64,000 nt of DNA from Anaeromicropila herbilytica (lineage in GTDB: Bacteria > Bacillota > Clostridia > Lachnospirales > Lachnospiraceae). The notes under the pieces were generated by a model that searched no databases, was not told the DNA's origin, and saw nothing but the letters and a program-made list of their open reading frames with translations. The position numbers and the translations under genes are program-made. Below, in pieces: positions 9,609 to 17,785 of this stretch. The DNA is taken from NCBI RefSeq assembly GCF_016591975.1, contig NZ_AP024169.1, positions 3,759,001-3,823,000 on the forward strand. Reading direction: 5' to 3'. Numbering within the stretch: the first letter of the stretch is position 1; each line of letters starts with the position of its first letter.

Positions 9609-9726
9609 GTGCTTTATCCATCATCTTTTTAAGAATTCTGCGAATTGCTTTCTCTCGCTCTTTTGGGTTGTTGCTTTTGTAGATGTTATTAACAATGATT
9701 TTATTATTTGTAAGAGTTTGCTTCAT
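9601..9726 (-). CDS. Small basic ORF (41 aa) overlapping the recombinase start
   Basis: ATG with AGAGG 6 nt upstream encodes a 41-residue protein rich in Lys, Arg and Asn; the second half (KERE KAIRRILKKMM) is predicted helical and basic. The stop overlaps the recombinase start by 8 nt (ATGAGTAA arrangement), typical of translational coupling. It might be a small DNA-binding accessory, but its length allows chance. The coupling is the main reason to list it. Confidence 0.45.
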   Translation of the reverse strand: MKQTLTNNKIIVNNIYKSNNPKEREKAIRRILKKMMDKAHE

Positions 9727-9844
9727 ATAAAACCTCTGGTTTGGCTTTAACTTTCTTAGTTTTATTTAATTTATTTTATTCAGAAATGCTTGTTTAACAT
9801 TCTTGAAGGTTTTTATAAAGTTTGCTTAATAATTTAATATCTAT

Positions 9845-9931
9845 GAGTTACCCGACAAAAGACCTGTTTCAAAATCTAGACTGGCAAATTGCCTAGACAA
9901 CCTTCCAAACAGGTCATTTGTCGGGCAACTC
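9845..9931. repeat. Family A palindromic repeat, copy 2 (87 bp)
   Basis: Shortened palindrome. The left end GAGTTACCCGACAAAAGACC is mirrored at the right by GTCGGGCAACTC, and the arms meet at GGCAAATTGCC, so the inner ACAGAAAAA segment of other copies is missing. It is flanked by ATATCTAT (9837-9844) and ATAACTAT (9932-9939), an 8-bp duplication with one mismatch. It lies just downstream of the isochorismatase gene stop and about 120 bp upstream of the small ORF preceding the recombinase. Confidence 0.85.
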
Positions 9932-9958
9932 ATAACTATTGTGATTAAACGCTTATGA

Positions 9959-10501
9959 TTATTTTATTAATTTTGATATCTGTTTAAAAGTCTCACTACC
10001 TGCTTTTCTTGTTAATTCAAATAGAATTGCTTCATATGTTGTAATAATTGCGCCTTCTTTAATTGCCCTTGTTATTGCATATTCTTGATCTGACTCTTTC
10101 CTAGAACTAATACAATCTGCTACTAATATCACTTGATAGTTCATCTCTAGTAGATCAATGACAGTCTGTAATACACAGATATGAGCTTCGATTCCACATA
10201 TGATGATATTCTTTTTATTGGAGCTCTTTATTTGATGTAAGATTGAGTTCTCATCTTTGGCACTAAATGAAAGTTTTTCTAGGATTGGAGTCTGTGGAAT
10301 GCTGTCTACGATAACTGGTATTGTATTACCTAGACCCTTAGGATATTGTTCGGTGATTATCATTGGAACCTGTAATATGTTAAGACCTTCTAATAGGATT
10401 TTTGTATTATGAATTAGCGTTTCTTTGTTATTCATTACTGGAATTAATTTTTCTTGGTAATCGATTACTAAGGCTAGGGTGTCTTGTAATTGTATTCGCA
10501 T
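9959..10501 (-). CDS. Isochorismatase-family cysteine hydrolase
   Basis: Cysteine hydrolase of the isochorismatase/nicotinamidase fold, 180 residues. The likely triad is visible: Asp in LALVIDYQEKL, Lys in ILEKLSFSA and nucleophilic Cys in GIEAHICVLQT, preceded by the family's cis-peptide region. It resembles the YcaC-like subgroup of unknown substrate more than true nicotinamidases, whose metal site is not obvious here. The start at 10501 follows AAAAGGAGCAACCAAT; a longer reading by 18 codons has no ribosome binding site. Transcribed alone, away from the diiron protein gene. Confidence 0.88.
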   Translation of the reverse strand: MRIQLQDTLALVIDYQEKLIPVMNNKETLIHNTKILLEGLNILQVPMIITEQYPKGLGNTIPVIVDSIPQTPILEKLSFSAKDENSILHQIKSSNKKNIIICGIEAHICVLQTVIDLLEMNYQVILVADCISSRKESDQEYAITRAIKEGAIITTYEAILFELTRKAGSETFKQISKLIK

Positions 10502-10704
10502 ATTGGTTGCTCCTTTTCCATTTAAATTATAGGTATTACTCGAAGTTATTCTCATTATACTAAAGTAGTGTACCTTTCTAATAAAAATATTATTTTAAAT
10601 TATTATGTAACTAATATTATGTTTCCTTCTCTACGAAACTACTAGCTTAATTTTAGCTTAATGAGTTATCCTTTACAATGTATTGTAGAATAGAATTTTA
10701 AAAC

Positions 10705-10719
10705 GTTAGTAACACTAAC
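10705..10719. promoter_or_regulatory. Dyad GTTAGT-N3-ACTAAC upstream of the diiron MBL gene
   Basis: Perfect 6-bp arms around AAC, about 60 bp before the start of the metallo-beta-lactamase-fold gene. The shape suits a repressor operator. A similar dyad, GTTTAGT-N3-ACTAAAC, stands before the XRE-cupin gene at 45576-45592. The binding factor is unknown. Confidence 0.4.
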
Positions 10720-10781
10720 AATATGATATAAAGATTTGTGTGATATGATATCCACATAATTTAACAAAGGAGATATTTATT

Positions 10782-11420
10782 ATGACAAAAATTTATACTG
10801 ATCTTTATCAGTTTACGCAAGTTATAGAGCCAATAAAGTTATCTATTCATCAGTATCTTTTGGTAGGCAAAGAACCGATTTTAATTCAAACAGGTGCCAT
10901 GCCTCAGACAGAAGTTACATTACCACAGATTAAAGAGATTCTTGGTGAAATGCAATTGAAGTATATTCTAGTATCTCATTTTGAGTCAGATGAATGTGGT
11001 GGACTTTCAGTTGTTTTAAAGGAATATCCTAATGCTATTACAGTATGTTCTGAAGTTACAGCGAGACAGCTCATGGGATTTGGAATTACTAATCAAGTTG
11101 AGATTAAGAAGCCCACAGATACACTGAGTGGAAATGATTTTGAATTTGGTATTATTGGGTATCCTTCCGAAATGCATTTGTGGGAAGGTCTTTTATTTAT
11201 TGAAATGAAACGAGGAATCTTTTTTAGTAGTGATCTTATGTTTGCAATGGGTGAGAACCACGGGAAGATTATTGAGAAAACTTGGGATGAGGCAATAGGA
11301 TTTAGTGGAGTTGAGAATATACCGATGGGGGATATGTTAGATAAAATGATGCGTGATCTGAGGGCGCTTTCTCCACGATTTGTTGCGTGTGGGCATGGGC
11401 CTTGTGTGAAGGTTTTGTAG
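10782..11420 (+). CDS. Diiron metallo-beta-lactamase-fold protein (FprA/ODP-like, no flavodoxin domain)
   Basis: Its 212 residues match the oxygen-binding diiron domain of FprA/ODP-type flavodiiron proteins: the H-x-E-x-D motif is HFESDE at about 66-71, and further ligands fall in EMHLWEG, SSDLMF and CGHGPCVKV. The C-terminal flavodoxin domain of true flavodiiron proteins is missing, so electrons would have to come from a separate carrier. Family members reduce O2 or NO or act as sensors. The ribosome binding site AAAGGAG precedes ATG by a normal distance. A perfect 24-bp hairpin downstream ends the transcript. Confidence 0.85.
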   Translation: MTKIYTDLYQFTQVIEPIKLSIHQYLLVGKEPILIQTGAMPQTEVTLPQIKEILGEMQLKYILVSHFESDECGGLSVVLKEYPNAITVCSEVTARQLMGFGITNQVEIKKPTDTLSGNDFEFGIIGYPSEMHLWEGLLFIEMKRGIFFSSDLMFAMGENHGKIIEKTWDEAIGFSGVENIPMGDMLDKMMRDLRALSPRFVACGHGPCVKVL

Positions 11421-11482
11421 GGGATCTTTTTTGGATTTTGGGATGAGGGATTAATTTGATATATTAAAAGTGATATATAGGG

Positions 11483-11534
11483 AAAACTCAGAGAGGAGAG
11501 ATTGACTGGTGTCAATCTCTCCTCTCTGAGTTTT
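11483..11534. terminator. Perfect 24-bp-stem hairpin, likely bidirectional terminator
   Basis: Arms at 11483-11506 and 11511-11534 pair without mismatch around the tetraloop TGGT. The arms begin and end with AAAA/TTTT, so the hairpin can end transcription from either side. It follows the diiron MBL gene. Confidence 0.75.
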
Positions 11535-11553
11535 GGGTAACTAATTATTAGGC

Positions 11554-11741
11554 AAAGGAATGATTACTTAATACTTTGGTCTGATGAATCAGGCCTTTTT
11601 TCGAACAAAGGGAGAGGAACAAGCGAAAGCGAAGAACAGCAAGGTAAAGATTTTGTTGTTCTTCGCTTTCGCTTGTTCCTCTCCCTTCATTCGAAAAGGG
11701 GCAGAATACTCTGCCCCAAAGTGTTAAGTGATCATTCCTTT
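11554..11741. repeat. 188-bp palindrome with a terminator-like hairpin in each arm
   Basis: Outer arms AAAGGAATGATYACTTAAYAC match across the element, and inner arms (TCGAA, then about 31 bp containing GAGAGGAACAAGCGAAAGCG) are nearly perfect around a short loop. Each arm also holds its own small hairpin followed by T residues: GGTCTGATGAATCAGGCC then T6 at 11578-11601, and on the other strand GGGGCAGAGTATTCTGCCCC then T4 (11717-11694). The two small hairpins differ in sequence but both pair, which suggests the structure is maintained. It separates the diiron protein gene from the convergent ABC exporter genes. Confidence 0.75.
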
Positions 11742-11749
11742 AGTAATTG

Positions 11750-13603
11750 TTACGCTGTTTTATCAAATTGTGAATTATACAAATTAGCATAAAACTCGCC
11801 CTTAGCCAACAATTCTTCATGGCTACCTTGCTCGATGATATCTCCATCTTTCATTACTAAGATTAGATCTGCATCTCTTATAGTTGATAATCTATGAGCG
11901 ATAATAAAGCTAGTTCTACCCTTCATAAGGTTATCCATTGCTTTTTGGATTAATACCTCAGTTCTGGTATCTACGGAGCTTGTTGCTTCATCTAGTATTA
12001 GAATTTTTGGATCTGCTAGGATGGCACGTGCTATGGTTAATAATTGTTTTTGTCCTTGTGAGATATTTGATGCTTCTTCATTTAATTCCATATTATAACC
12101 ATCTGGTAATGCTCTTACGAAGTGGTCTACATGGGCTGCTTTTGCAGCTTTTATTACATCTTCATCACTTGCTTCTAGTTTTCCATAGCGGATATTTTCT
12201 CTAATTGAACCATTAAATAACCAAGTATCTTGTAATACCATTCCAAATAGTTCTCTTAATTCACTACGATTAAAATCTTTGATATCATGGCCATCAATCT
12301 TTATGGCACCTTTATTTACATCATAGAATCTCATTAACAATTTTATCATTGTTGTTTTACCTGCACCTGTTGGTCCTACGATTGCTACCTTTTGGCCAGG
12401 TTTTACATTTGCGCTAAAGTCATTGATGATGACTTTATCTGGGTTATAGCCAAAATGTACATGTTCAAAGCTTACGCTTCCTTCAATATTTTCTGTAGCA
12501 ACTGGATTCTCTGCGAATTGGTCTTCCTCTTCTTCATTTAAGAATTCAAAGACTCTTTCTGCTGCCGCAGCTGTTGATTGAAGTTGGTTGGCTACTTGCG
12601 CTAATTGTCCGATTGGTTGGTTAAATTGTCTTACGTATTGAATAAAGGATTGGATATCACCAACTTTTACTTTTCCCTTTACTGCTAAATATCCACCTAA
12701 GATTGCAACTGCAACATAACCGAGGTTACCTACAAATGTCATAATAGGCATCATCATACCAGATAGGAATTGTGATTTCCAAGCTGAATTATATAAAGTA
12801 TCATTTGCTTTGTTAAAATCATCAATTACTTGTTCTTGGCCATTGAATACAGTAACTACGCTATGTCCACCATAGATTTCTTCTATCTGACCATTTACAT
12901 GACCAAGATACTCTTGTTGCTCTGTAAAGTATTTCTGTGATTTCTTTACTACTGATGCAATGAGAATACCTGATATAGGTAACACTAACATTGCTACAAT
13001 CGTCATAAATACATTGATTGATAACATCATACCTATAATACCAATGATTAAGGTTATTGATGTAATAATCTGAGTGATACTTTGATTTAAACTTTGACTT
13101 AGGGTATCCACATCATTGGTTACTCTTGATAATACTTCACCATTTGTCTTTGATTCAAAGTATTTCATTGGCATACGATTAATCTTCTTAGAGATCTCTT
13201 TACGAAGATTATAGATAACCTTTTGCGATACATCTGTCATGATAAATCCTTGAATTAATCCAAAGATTGCACTTACTATATATAAGATTACCAAGGTAAA
13301 TAAGATATGACCGATTTTATCAAAATCAATACCACCCTTGCCTGAAATCTTCTTCATCATACCACTAAATATTTCTGTTGTAGCATTACCCAAGATTTTA
13401 GGTCCAACTATCGTAAATACGGTACTACCAATTGCAAATAATATTACTAAATATATTTTAATTTGATATTTTCCAAGATAGCTTATTAGTTTCTTCATAG
13501 AACCTTTAAAATCTTTTGCTTTTTCACCTGGCGCCATTGGTCCGCCGCCCATAGGTCCACCATGACCTCTTCTAGGATTTCTTCTTTTTACTTCATTACT
13601 CAT
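11750..13603 (-). CDS. ABC exporter half-transporter, second subunit
   Basis: Exporter subunit of 617 residues. A Gly/Arg/Pro-rich N-terminal tail (about 1-30) precedes six transmembrane helices (about 45-340) and a nucleotide-binding domain with Walker A GPTGAGKTT, Q-loop, signature ISQGQKQ (a variant of LSGGQ), Walker B ILILDEATSS and the switch His in IIAHRLST. The start overlaps the end of the preceding subunit gene by 8 nt. Together they make a heterodimeric multidrug exporter of the LmrCD/BmrCD or YfiBC type. Substrate unknown. Regulated with the upstream MarR gene. Confidence 0.94.
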   Translation of the reverse strand: MSNEVKRRNPRRGHGGPMGGGPMAPGEKAKDFKGSMKKLISYLGKYQIKIYLVILFAIGSTVFTIVGPKILGNATTEIFSGMMKKISGKGGIDFDKIGHILFTLVILYIVSAIFGLIQGFIMTDVSQKVIYNLRKEISKKINRMPMKYFESKTNGEVLSRVTNDVDTLSQSLNQSITQIITSITLIIGIIGMMLSINVFMTIVAMLVLPISGILIASVVKKSQKYFTEQQEYLGHVNGQIEEIYGGHSVVTVFNGQEQVIDDFNKANDTLYNSAWKSQFLSGMMMPIMTFVGNLGYVAVAILGGYLAVKGKVKVGDIQSFIQYVRQFNQPIGQLAQVANQLQSTAAAAERVFEFLNEEEEDQFAENPVATENIEGSVSFEHVHFGYNPDKVIINDFSANVKPGQKVAIVGPTGAGKTTMIKLLMRFYDVNKGAIKIDGHDIKDFNRSELRELFGMVLQDTWLFNGSIRENIRYGKLEASDEDVIKAAKAAHVDHFVRALPDGYNMELNEEASNISQGQKQLLTIARAILADPKILILDEATSSVDTRTEVLIQKAMDNLMKGRTSFIIAHRLSTIRDADLILVMKDGDIIEQGSHEELLAKGEFYANLYNSQFDKTA

Positions 13604-15842
13604 TCTCTAGCTCCTCCTTTGAAAGTTGTGATAAAGCTATTTGATTATATACTTCACAGTTTTTAAGAAGTTCTTTATGAGTTCCTTTTCCTACAATCTT
13701 ACCCTCGTCTAATACTAATATTTGATCTGCATGTAATATTGTACTAATTCTTTGAGCTACGATAATTACTGTACTACTACCAATTTCAGTATTTAAAGCT
13801 TTTCTTAAAGAAACATCTGTTTTATAATCTAAGGCTGAGAAACTATCATCGAAGATATAGATTTCTGGATCTTTTGCAATTGCTCTTGCAATAGATAGTC
13901 TTTGCTTTTGACCACCTGATACATTGTTTCCACCTTGCGATATTTCTGTGTTATATTTCTCGTCTTTTGTTTCAATGAACTCTGTCGCTTGCGCTATTCT
14001 TGCTGCTTTTATTATATCTTCTTCTGAGGCATCTTGTTTACCATAACGAATATTAGAATCTATGGTTCCTGTAAATAATATACCTTTTTGAGGAACGTAT
14101 CCTAATTTATCTCTAAGATCATGTAGGGATACCTTCTTAATATCTGTACCATCAACTTTAATATTACCTTCTGTAGTATCATAGAATCTTGGTATTAAGT
14201 TGATTAATGTTGATTTACCACTACCCGTACTACCGATGATTGCAGTTGTCTGACCTGGTTTCGCAACGAAACTAATATCAGTTAATACATCCTCATCTGC
14301 TTTTGGATAACGGAAGGATACATGATCAAATTCAACATATCCTTTTTTATCATTTGTAAAGGTTTCAGCTCTTTCTGGCTCTAGAATTGTATATTCTGTA
14401 TTCAATACTTCTGCAATACGAGTTCCTGATACCGAAGCACGTGGAAGGAAGATTGAGATCATAGATAACATTAAGAATGACATGATAATCTGCATTGTAT
14501 ATTGAATAAATGCCATCATATCACCAACTTGCATGCTACCATCATCAATTCCATATGCACCTCTCCATACGATAAGAATGGATACTAAACTCATGATTAA
14601 TGTCATTAAAGGCATCATAAAAGTCATAACACGGTTAACGAATAGATTTGTTTTTGTAAGATCCACATTTGCTTTATCAAATCTCTTCTCTTCATATTTC
14701 TCTGTACTAAATGCACGAATTACAGATAGCCCTGTTAATATTTCACGAGTTACTAAGTTTAACCTATCAATTAGCTTTTGCATGGACTTAAATTTTGGCA
14801 TTGCAACACTAAATAATATTAGAATCAATGTTAATAATGCACCTACTGCAACTGCAATAATCCAAGCCATAGAGGTATTCGTCTGTAATACTTTTACTAC
14901 ACCACCAAATGCTAATATTGGAGCATAGAATACAATACGAATCATAAGTACCATAAACATCTGTATCTGTTGGATATCATTTGTACTACGAGTAATCAAG
15001 GACGCGGTAGAGAATTTATCAAATTCTGTATTCGAGAATCCTACTACCCTCTCAAATACATTCCTTCTTAAATCTTTCGCAAATAATGCCGCTACTTTCG
15101 CTGCTATAAAACCAACTAATATTGTTGCAGCCATACTTACAAATGCTAAAGCAATCATCAATAAACCTGTTTTAATAATATAATGAGATTGGATCTTTTC
15201 GACATTTACACCAATCACTTTATATTCATTCTTAACAAATGCGATTGCAGTTTGTTCGGAGATTGTATCTGGCATAGCATCAAATTGTTCTGATATTTTA
15301 CCAGTAATTTGCTTTAAAGAGTCTGCCGGCATCTGAGCTAAGACAGTAAATATATCTGTATCGGCTGGGAGATTTGGAATACTACTCATGATTTGTTCCT
15401 TGGCAGCCTTCATATCTTTACTATTGCTTGAGAATGCATACACCATCATGAAAGAATCTTTAAATACTTTATTTAACTTTTTAATAGTATCTTTATCTTT
15501 TGTGTTTAACTTATATACTTTTTCTTTCTTAAGAATAGGATAATCTTTTACATAATCCTTATATTTTGTACTACTCAATTTTTCTTTATCTAATACCTTG
15601 TAGGAGTCTAATATAAGTTCTTTCTCCTTACCACTTACAAATATCAAGGCATTATTCATCTGACTTTCTCTTATTACTTCAGGAGTTACCCTAGATATTC
15701 CTCCTTGTTGTATACCAACATTGACAATATCGGATGTATAAGAAGGTAAGGCCAAATCACTATTTGCTTGAATAATCAGCAAAAATACTACTATAATGAT
15801 TGGCAATGTTGATTTCTTAAGATATTTTACTAATTTTAGCAT
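13596..15842 (-). CDS. ABC exporter half-transporter, first subunit
   Basis: At 748 residues it is longer than usual because of an extracytoplasmic insert (about residues 45-210) between transmembrane helices 1 and 2. The nucleotide-binding domain has Walker A GSTGSGKST, signature VSGGQKQ, Walker B IYIFDDSFSALD and AQRIST. The residue after Walker B is Asp (FDDS), where the partner has Glu (LDEA), and the switch region reads AQRIS where the partner has AHRLS. This subunit therefore carries the degenerate catalytic site of an asymmetric heterodimer. It overlaps the MarR gene by 7 nt and the partner gene by 8 nt, so all three are translated as one coupled unit. Confidence 0.93.
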   Translation of the reverse strand: MLKLVKYLKKSTLPIIIVVFLLIIQANSDLALPSYTSDIVNVGIQQGGISRVTPEVIRESQMNNALIFVSGKEKELILDSYKVLDKEKLSSTKYKDYVKDYPILKKEKVYKLNTKDKDTIKKLNKVFKDSFMMVYAFSSNSKDMKAAKEQIMSSIPNLPADTDIFTVLAQMPADSLKQITGKISEQFDAMPDTISEQTAIAFVKNEYKVIGVNVEKIQSHYIIKTGLLMIALAFVSMAATILVGFIAAKVAALFAKDLRRNVFERVVGFSNTEFDKFSTASLITRSTNDIQQIQMFMVLMIRIVFYAPILAFGGVVKVLQTNTSMAWIIAVAVGALLTLILILFSVAMPKFKSMQKLIDRLNLVTREILTGLSVIRAFSTEKYEEKRFDKANVDLTKTNLFVNRVMTFMMPLMTLIMSLVSILIVWRGAYGIDDGSMQVGDMMAFIQYTMQIIMSFLMLSMISIFLPRASVSGTRIAEVLNTEYTILEPERAETFTNDKKGYVEFDHVSFRYPKADEDVLTDISFVAKPGQTTAIIGSTGSGKSTLINLIPRFYDTTEGNIKVDGTDIKKVSLHDLRDKLGYVPQKGILFTGTIDSNIRYGKQDASEEDIIKAARIAQATEFIETKDEKYNTEISQGGNNVSGGQKQRLSIARAIAKDPEIYIFDDSFSALDYKTDVSLRKALNTEIGSSTVIIVAQRISTILHADQILVLDEGKIVGKGTHKELLKNCEVYNQIALSQLSKEELENE

Positions 15843-16339
15843 GTACTTCTTCCTTTCTTTTCTTTCTCTCTCGCTTCTACGTTACTTATATCTTCTAATA
15901 TAATATCGTATAAACGCTTACTAATACGATTCAGATGATCGGTGTCTTCATCACCTAACTTTTGAATCGTTCGACTAACAAAGTTGTCAAATGCTTCTTT
16001 TCCTTCCGCTAGAATCTTTCTTCCTCCTGCGGTCAATGCAATGTAAACAACTCTTCGATCTTTCTCGTCTGCAATTCTTTCTAATAATTCTTTTTCTTCT
16101 AAATGTCTTATTGCTTTCGAGGTAGCTGGTGCAGAGGCATGAGTGAATTTACTTAACTCCGATACTTTAATGCCAGGTAACTCTTTCTCTAATTCTTTGT
16201 TTTTCTTCATATAATTATCAATGCACATAAGTATCATAAATTCACTGTGACCTAATCCTGTATGTGGTCTCATTTTGTGTCCGAGTTTTTTAAATTTATT
16301 TAAATTTTCTAATAACTCTTGGCCTCTTTTATCTACCAT
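15836..16339 (-). CDS. MarR-family transcriptional regulator
   Basis: Winged helix-turn-helix protein of 167 residues. The recognition region is ASAPATSKAIRHLEEKELLER, spanning about residues 67-87 (helix and turn), followed by the beta-wing DEKDRRVVYIALT typical of MarR, with dimerisation helices at both ends. It is the first gene of the exporter operon. Three phased dyads lie 93-137 bp upstream of its start, so autorepression released by a substrate of the exporter is the natural model. ATG follows a GAAAGGAGAATG-like site. Confidence 0.93.
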   Translation of the reverse strand: MVDKRGQELLENLNKFKKLGHKMRPHTGLGHSEFMILMCIDNYMKKNKELEKELPGIKVSELSKFTHASAPATSKAIRHLEEKELLERIADEKDRRVVYIALTAGGRKILAEGKEAFDNFVSRTIQKLGDEDTDHLNRISKRLYDIILEDISNVEAREKEKKGRSTC

Positions 16340-16431
16340 ATTTACTCATTCTCCTTTCTTTCTTAATTAATTGGGGTAATTACACGACTCCTTCACATTA
16401 TTATTATATATTTGGAATCTCTTTACAGTAA

Positions 16432-16476
16432 TTAACTAAGTTAACTTTTAACTAAGTTAATTGTTAACCTAGTTAA
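16432..16476. promoter_or_regulatory. Three 13-bp operator dyads at exact 16-bp spacing
   Basis: TTAACTAAGTTAA at 16432-16444, TTAACTAAGTTAA at 16448-16460 and TTAACCTAGTTAA at 16464-16476. Each is palindromic and their starts are exactly 16 bp apart. They sit upstream of the MarR-exporter operon and are the probable binding sites of that MarR protein. A 16-bp step places successive sites about one and a half helical turns apart, so dimers would alternate faces. Confidence 0.8.
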
Positions 16477-16640
16477 CTATTATATATGTTAAGTAAATTA
16501 TACTCAAAAAAAATAATCTGTCAACCAGACTATTTATATTTTTAATTTTTTTATACTTTTTTTATATTTATTAACATTATTTTCATTTACTAAACACTAA
16601 TATTATATTTCATTCCTTCCATTATGTTACGTTCTTAAAA

Positions 16641-16669
16641 TTGACAAAAATGGATGTGGAGTCTATAAT
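16641..16669 (+). promoter_or_regulatory. Consensus SigA promoter of the Fur-family gene
   Basis: TTGACA at 16641-16646, a 17-bp spacer and TATAAT at 16664-16669, both boxes perfect. Transcription would start near 16676, so the family A repeat at 16693-16757 falls in the 5' untranslated region. Confidence 0.8.
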
Positions 16670-16692
16670 AATACGGTAAAAGTAAATGCTAC

Positions 16693-16757
16693 GAGTTGCC
16701 CGACATATGACCTGTTTGGGAGGTTGTCTAGGCAATTTGCGCAAAACAGAAAAACTC
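16693..16757 (+). repeat. Family A repeat, copy 3 (65-bp half unit)
   Basis: Begins GAGTTGCCCGACATATGACC, contains GGCAATTTGCGCAAAACAG and ends AAAAACTC, so it has only the left half of the palindrome and short GAGTT/AACTC termini. It is nevertheless flanked by ATGCTAC (16686-16692) and ATGCTAT (16758-16764), a 7-bp duplication with one mismatch. This suggests the half unit moves on its own. It lies between the promoter and start codon of the Fur-family gene. Confidence 0.82.
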
Positions 16758-16781
16758 ATGCTATAGAATCGGGGTAGAATT

Positions 16782-17201
16782 ATGAATAGAGAAATGATGA
16801 AATCACTTAATTTAAAATATACAAAAAAACGTGAAGTTATCTTAAAAATATTAGAACAATCAAATACTCCAATGACTGCTGAAGATATCTTTACATTAAC
16901 GAGCAAAGAACTTCATATGAGCTTTTCTACCGTGTATCGCTCCCTTTCAGCACTTACCGAAAAAAATGTTATTATGAAAGAACTTCGCCAAGATGGCAAA
17001 ACATATTTTCAAATTAATTCACATAATCACAAACATCATATCATCTGTACCGTATGTGGAGAAGTTACTCCAATTGATCAGTGTCCTCTTCATGAGTTAG
17101 AGAATAAATTAACCCAGCAAACTGGATATCAGATTACAGGCCATAATCTTGAATTCTGTGGCATCTGTCCGAAATGCTCGAAACAAGCCCATAATAAATA
17201 A
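16782..17201 (+). CDS. Fur-family metal-responsive regulator (Fur/Zur/PerR type)
   Basis: Length 139. The N-terminal winged helix (about 10-85) contains SFSTVYRSLSALTEK, the usual Fur recognition helix. The C-terminal dimerisation domain has the structural zinc Cys pairs CTVCGE and CGICPKC, and a His-rich regulatory segment NHKHHIIC. Sequence alone does not separate Fur, Zur and PerR; the weak second-site conservation makes Zur or Fur my preference. It has its own consensus promoter and a repeat-derived 5' leader. The ribosome binding site is weak (GGGGTAGAATT before ATG). Confidence 0.9.
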   Translation: MNREMMKSLNLKYTKKREVILKILEQSNTPMTAEDIFTLTSKELHMSFSTVYRSLSALTEKNVIMKELRQDGKTYFQINSHNHKHHIICTVCGEVTPIDQCPLHELENKLTQQTGYQITGHNLEFCGICPKCSKQAHNK

Positions 17202-17237
17202 GATTTATCTCTTATTATGAATACGCTTTACCTTTCA

Positions 17238-17546
17238 TTATGAAAGTAGCTTTATCTTCCAGTTATGCTCTTCTATAAAATATACTAATTCTGACATAAT
17301 ATTAAGTTCTGAATCTAATCGAATTCCAAAACGAATACTTTCTATCTTTCCAACTTTGCATATACTTTTATAATATATCTTTGGAATATCATAGACGGTT
17401 CGCTCTCCCTCTTGCTCCATTAATAACTTTAATGGTTTTAAATCTCCATCTTCCTTAAAAGATGCAATTACAGAAGTTTCTACAAAATTTTCTTTTTTAG
17501 GTATCCACTCTCTTTTTGGCTGCTGATATTCAAATCCAAACGCCAT
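17238..17546 (-). CDS. Hypothetical protein (102 aa)
   Basis: I do not recognise the family. The start at 17546 follows GAGGGATTGAAT; an in-frame start 10 codons earlier lacks a site. The protein is soluble and mostly beta in appearance (alternating polar and hydrophobic residues), opens with MAFGFEYQQPKREW and ends in a Trp/Lys-rich tail. Convergent with the Fur-family gene, leaving 36 bp between the two stops. Confidence 0.65.
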   Translation of the reverse strand: MAFGFEYQQPKREWIPKKENFVETSVIASFKEDGDLKPLKLLMEQEGERTVYDIPKIYYKSICKVGKIESIRFGIRLDSELNIMSELVYFIEEHNWKIKLLS

Positions 17547-17785
17547 ATTCAATCCCTCATTTCTTAATACTAACATTACACTTCAACCTTGGGGCTGATT
17601 TCAAAGAATATTTTTTATCTCTTAATCACATTATATCAGAACATGTGTTCTGTGTAAATATACAAATATACCCATTATTTTTTTCTGTATTTATTTATTT
17701 TTTTTGTTATAATTTGATAGTAAATATTGGATAAATATAATTCTAAAATATATTAACTTATATAATTGAAAGGGACTCTACACGA

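Noticed and set aside
16432..16476. Possible short CRISPR-like array
   Set aside because: The three 13-bp units have only 3-bp gaps and are palindromic; this is an operator cluster. No CRISPR array or cas gene was seen anywhere in the window.
16622..16906. 94-codon minus-strand ORF overlapping the Fur-family start
   Set aside because: It is antisense to a clear Fur gene, contains repeat-derived sequence and has no ribosome binding site.
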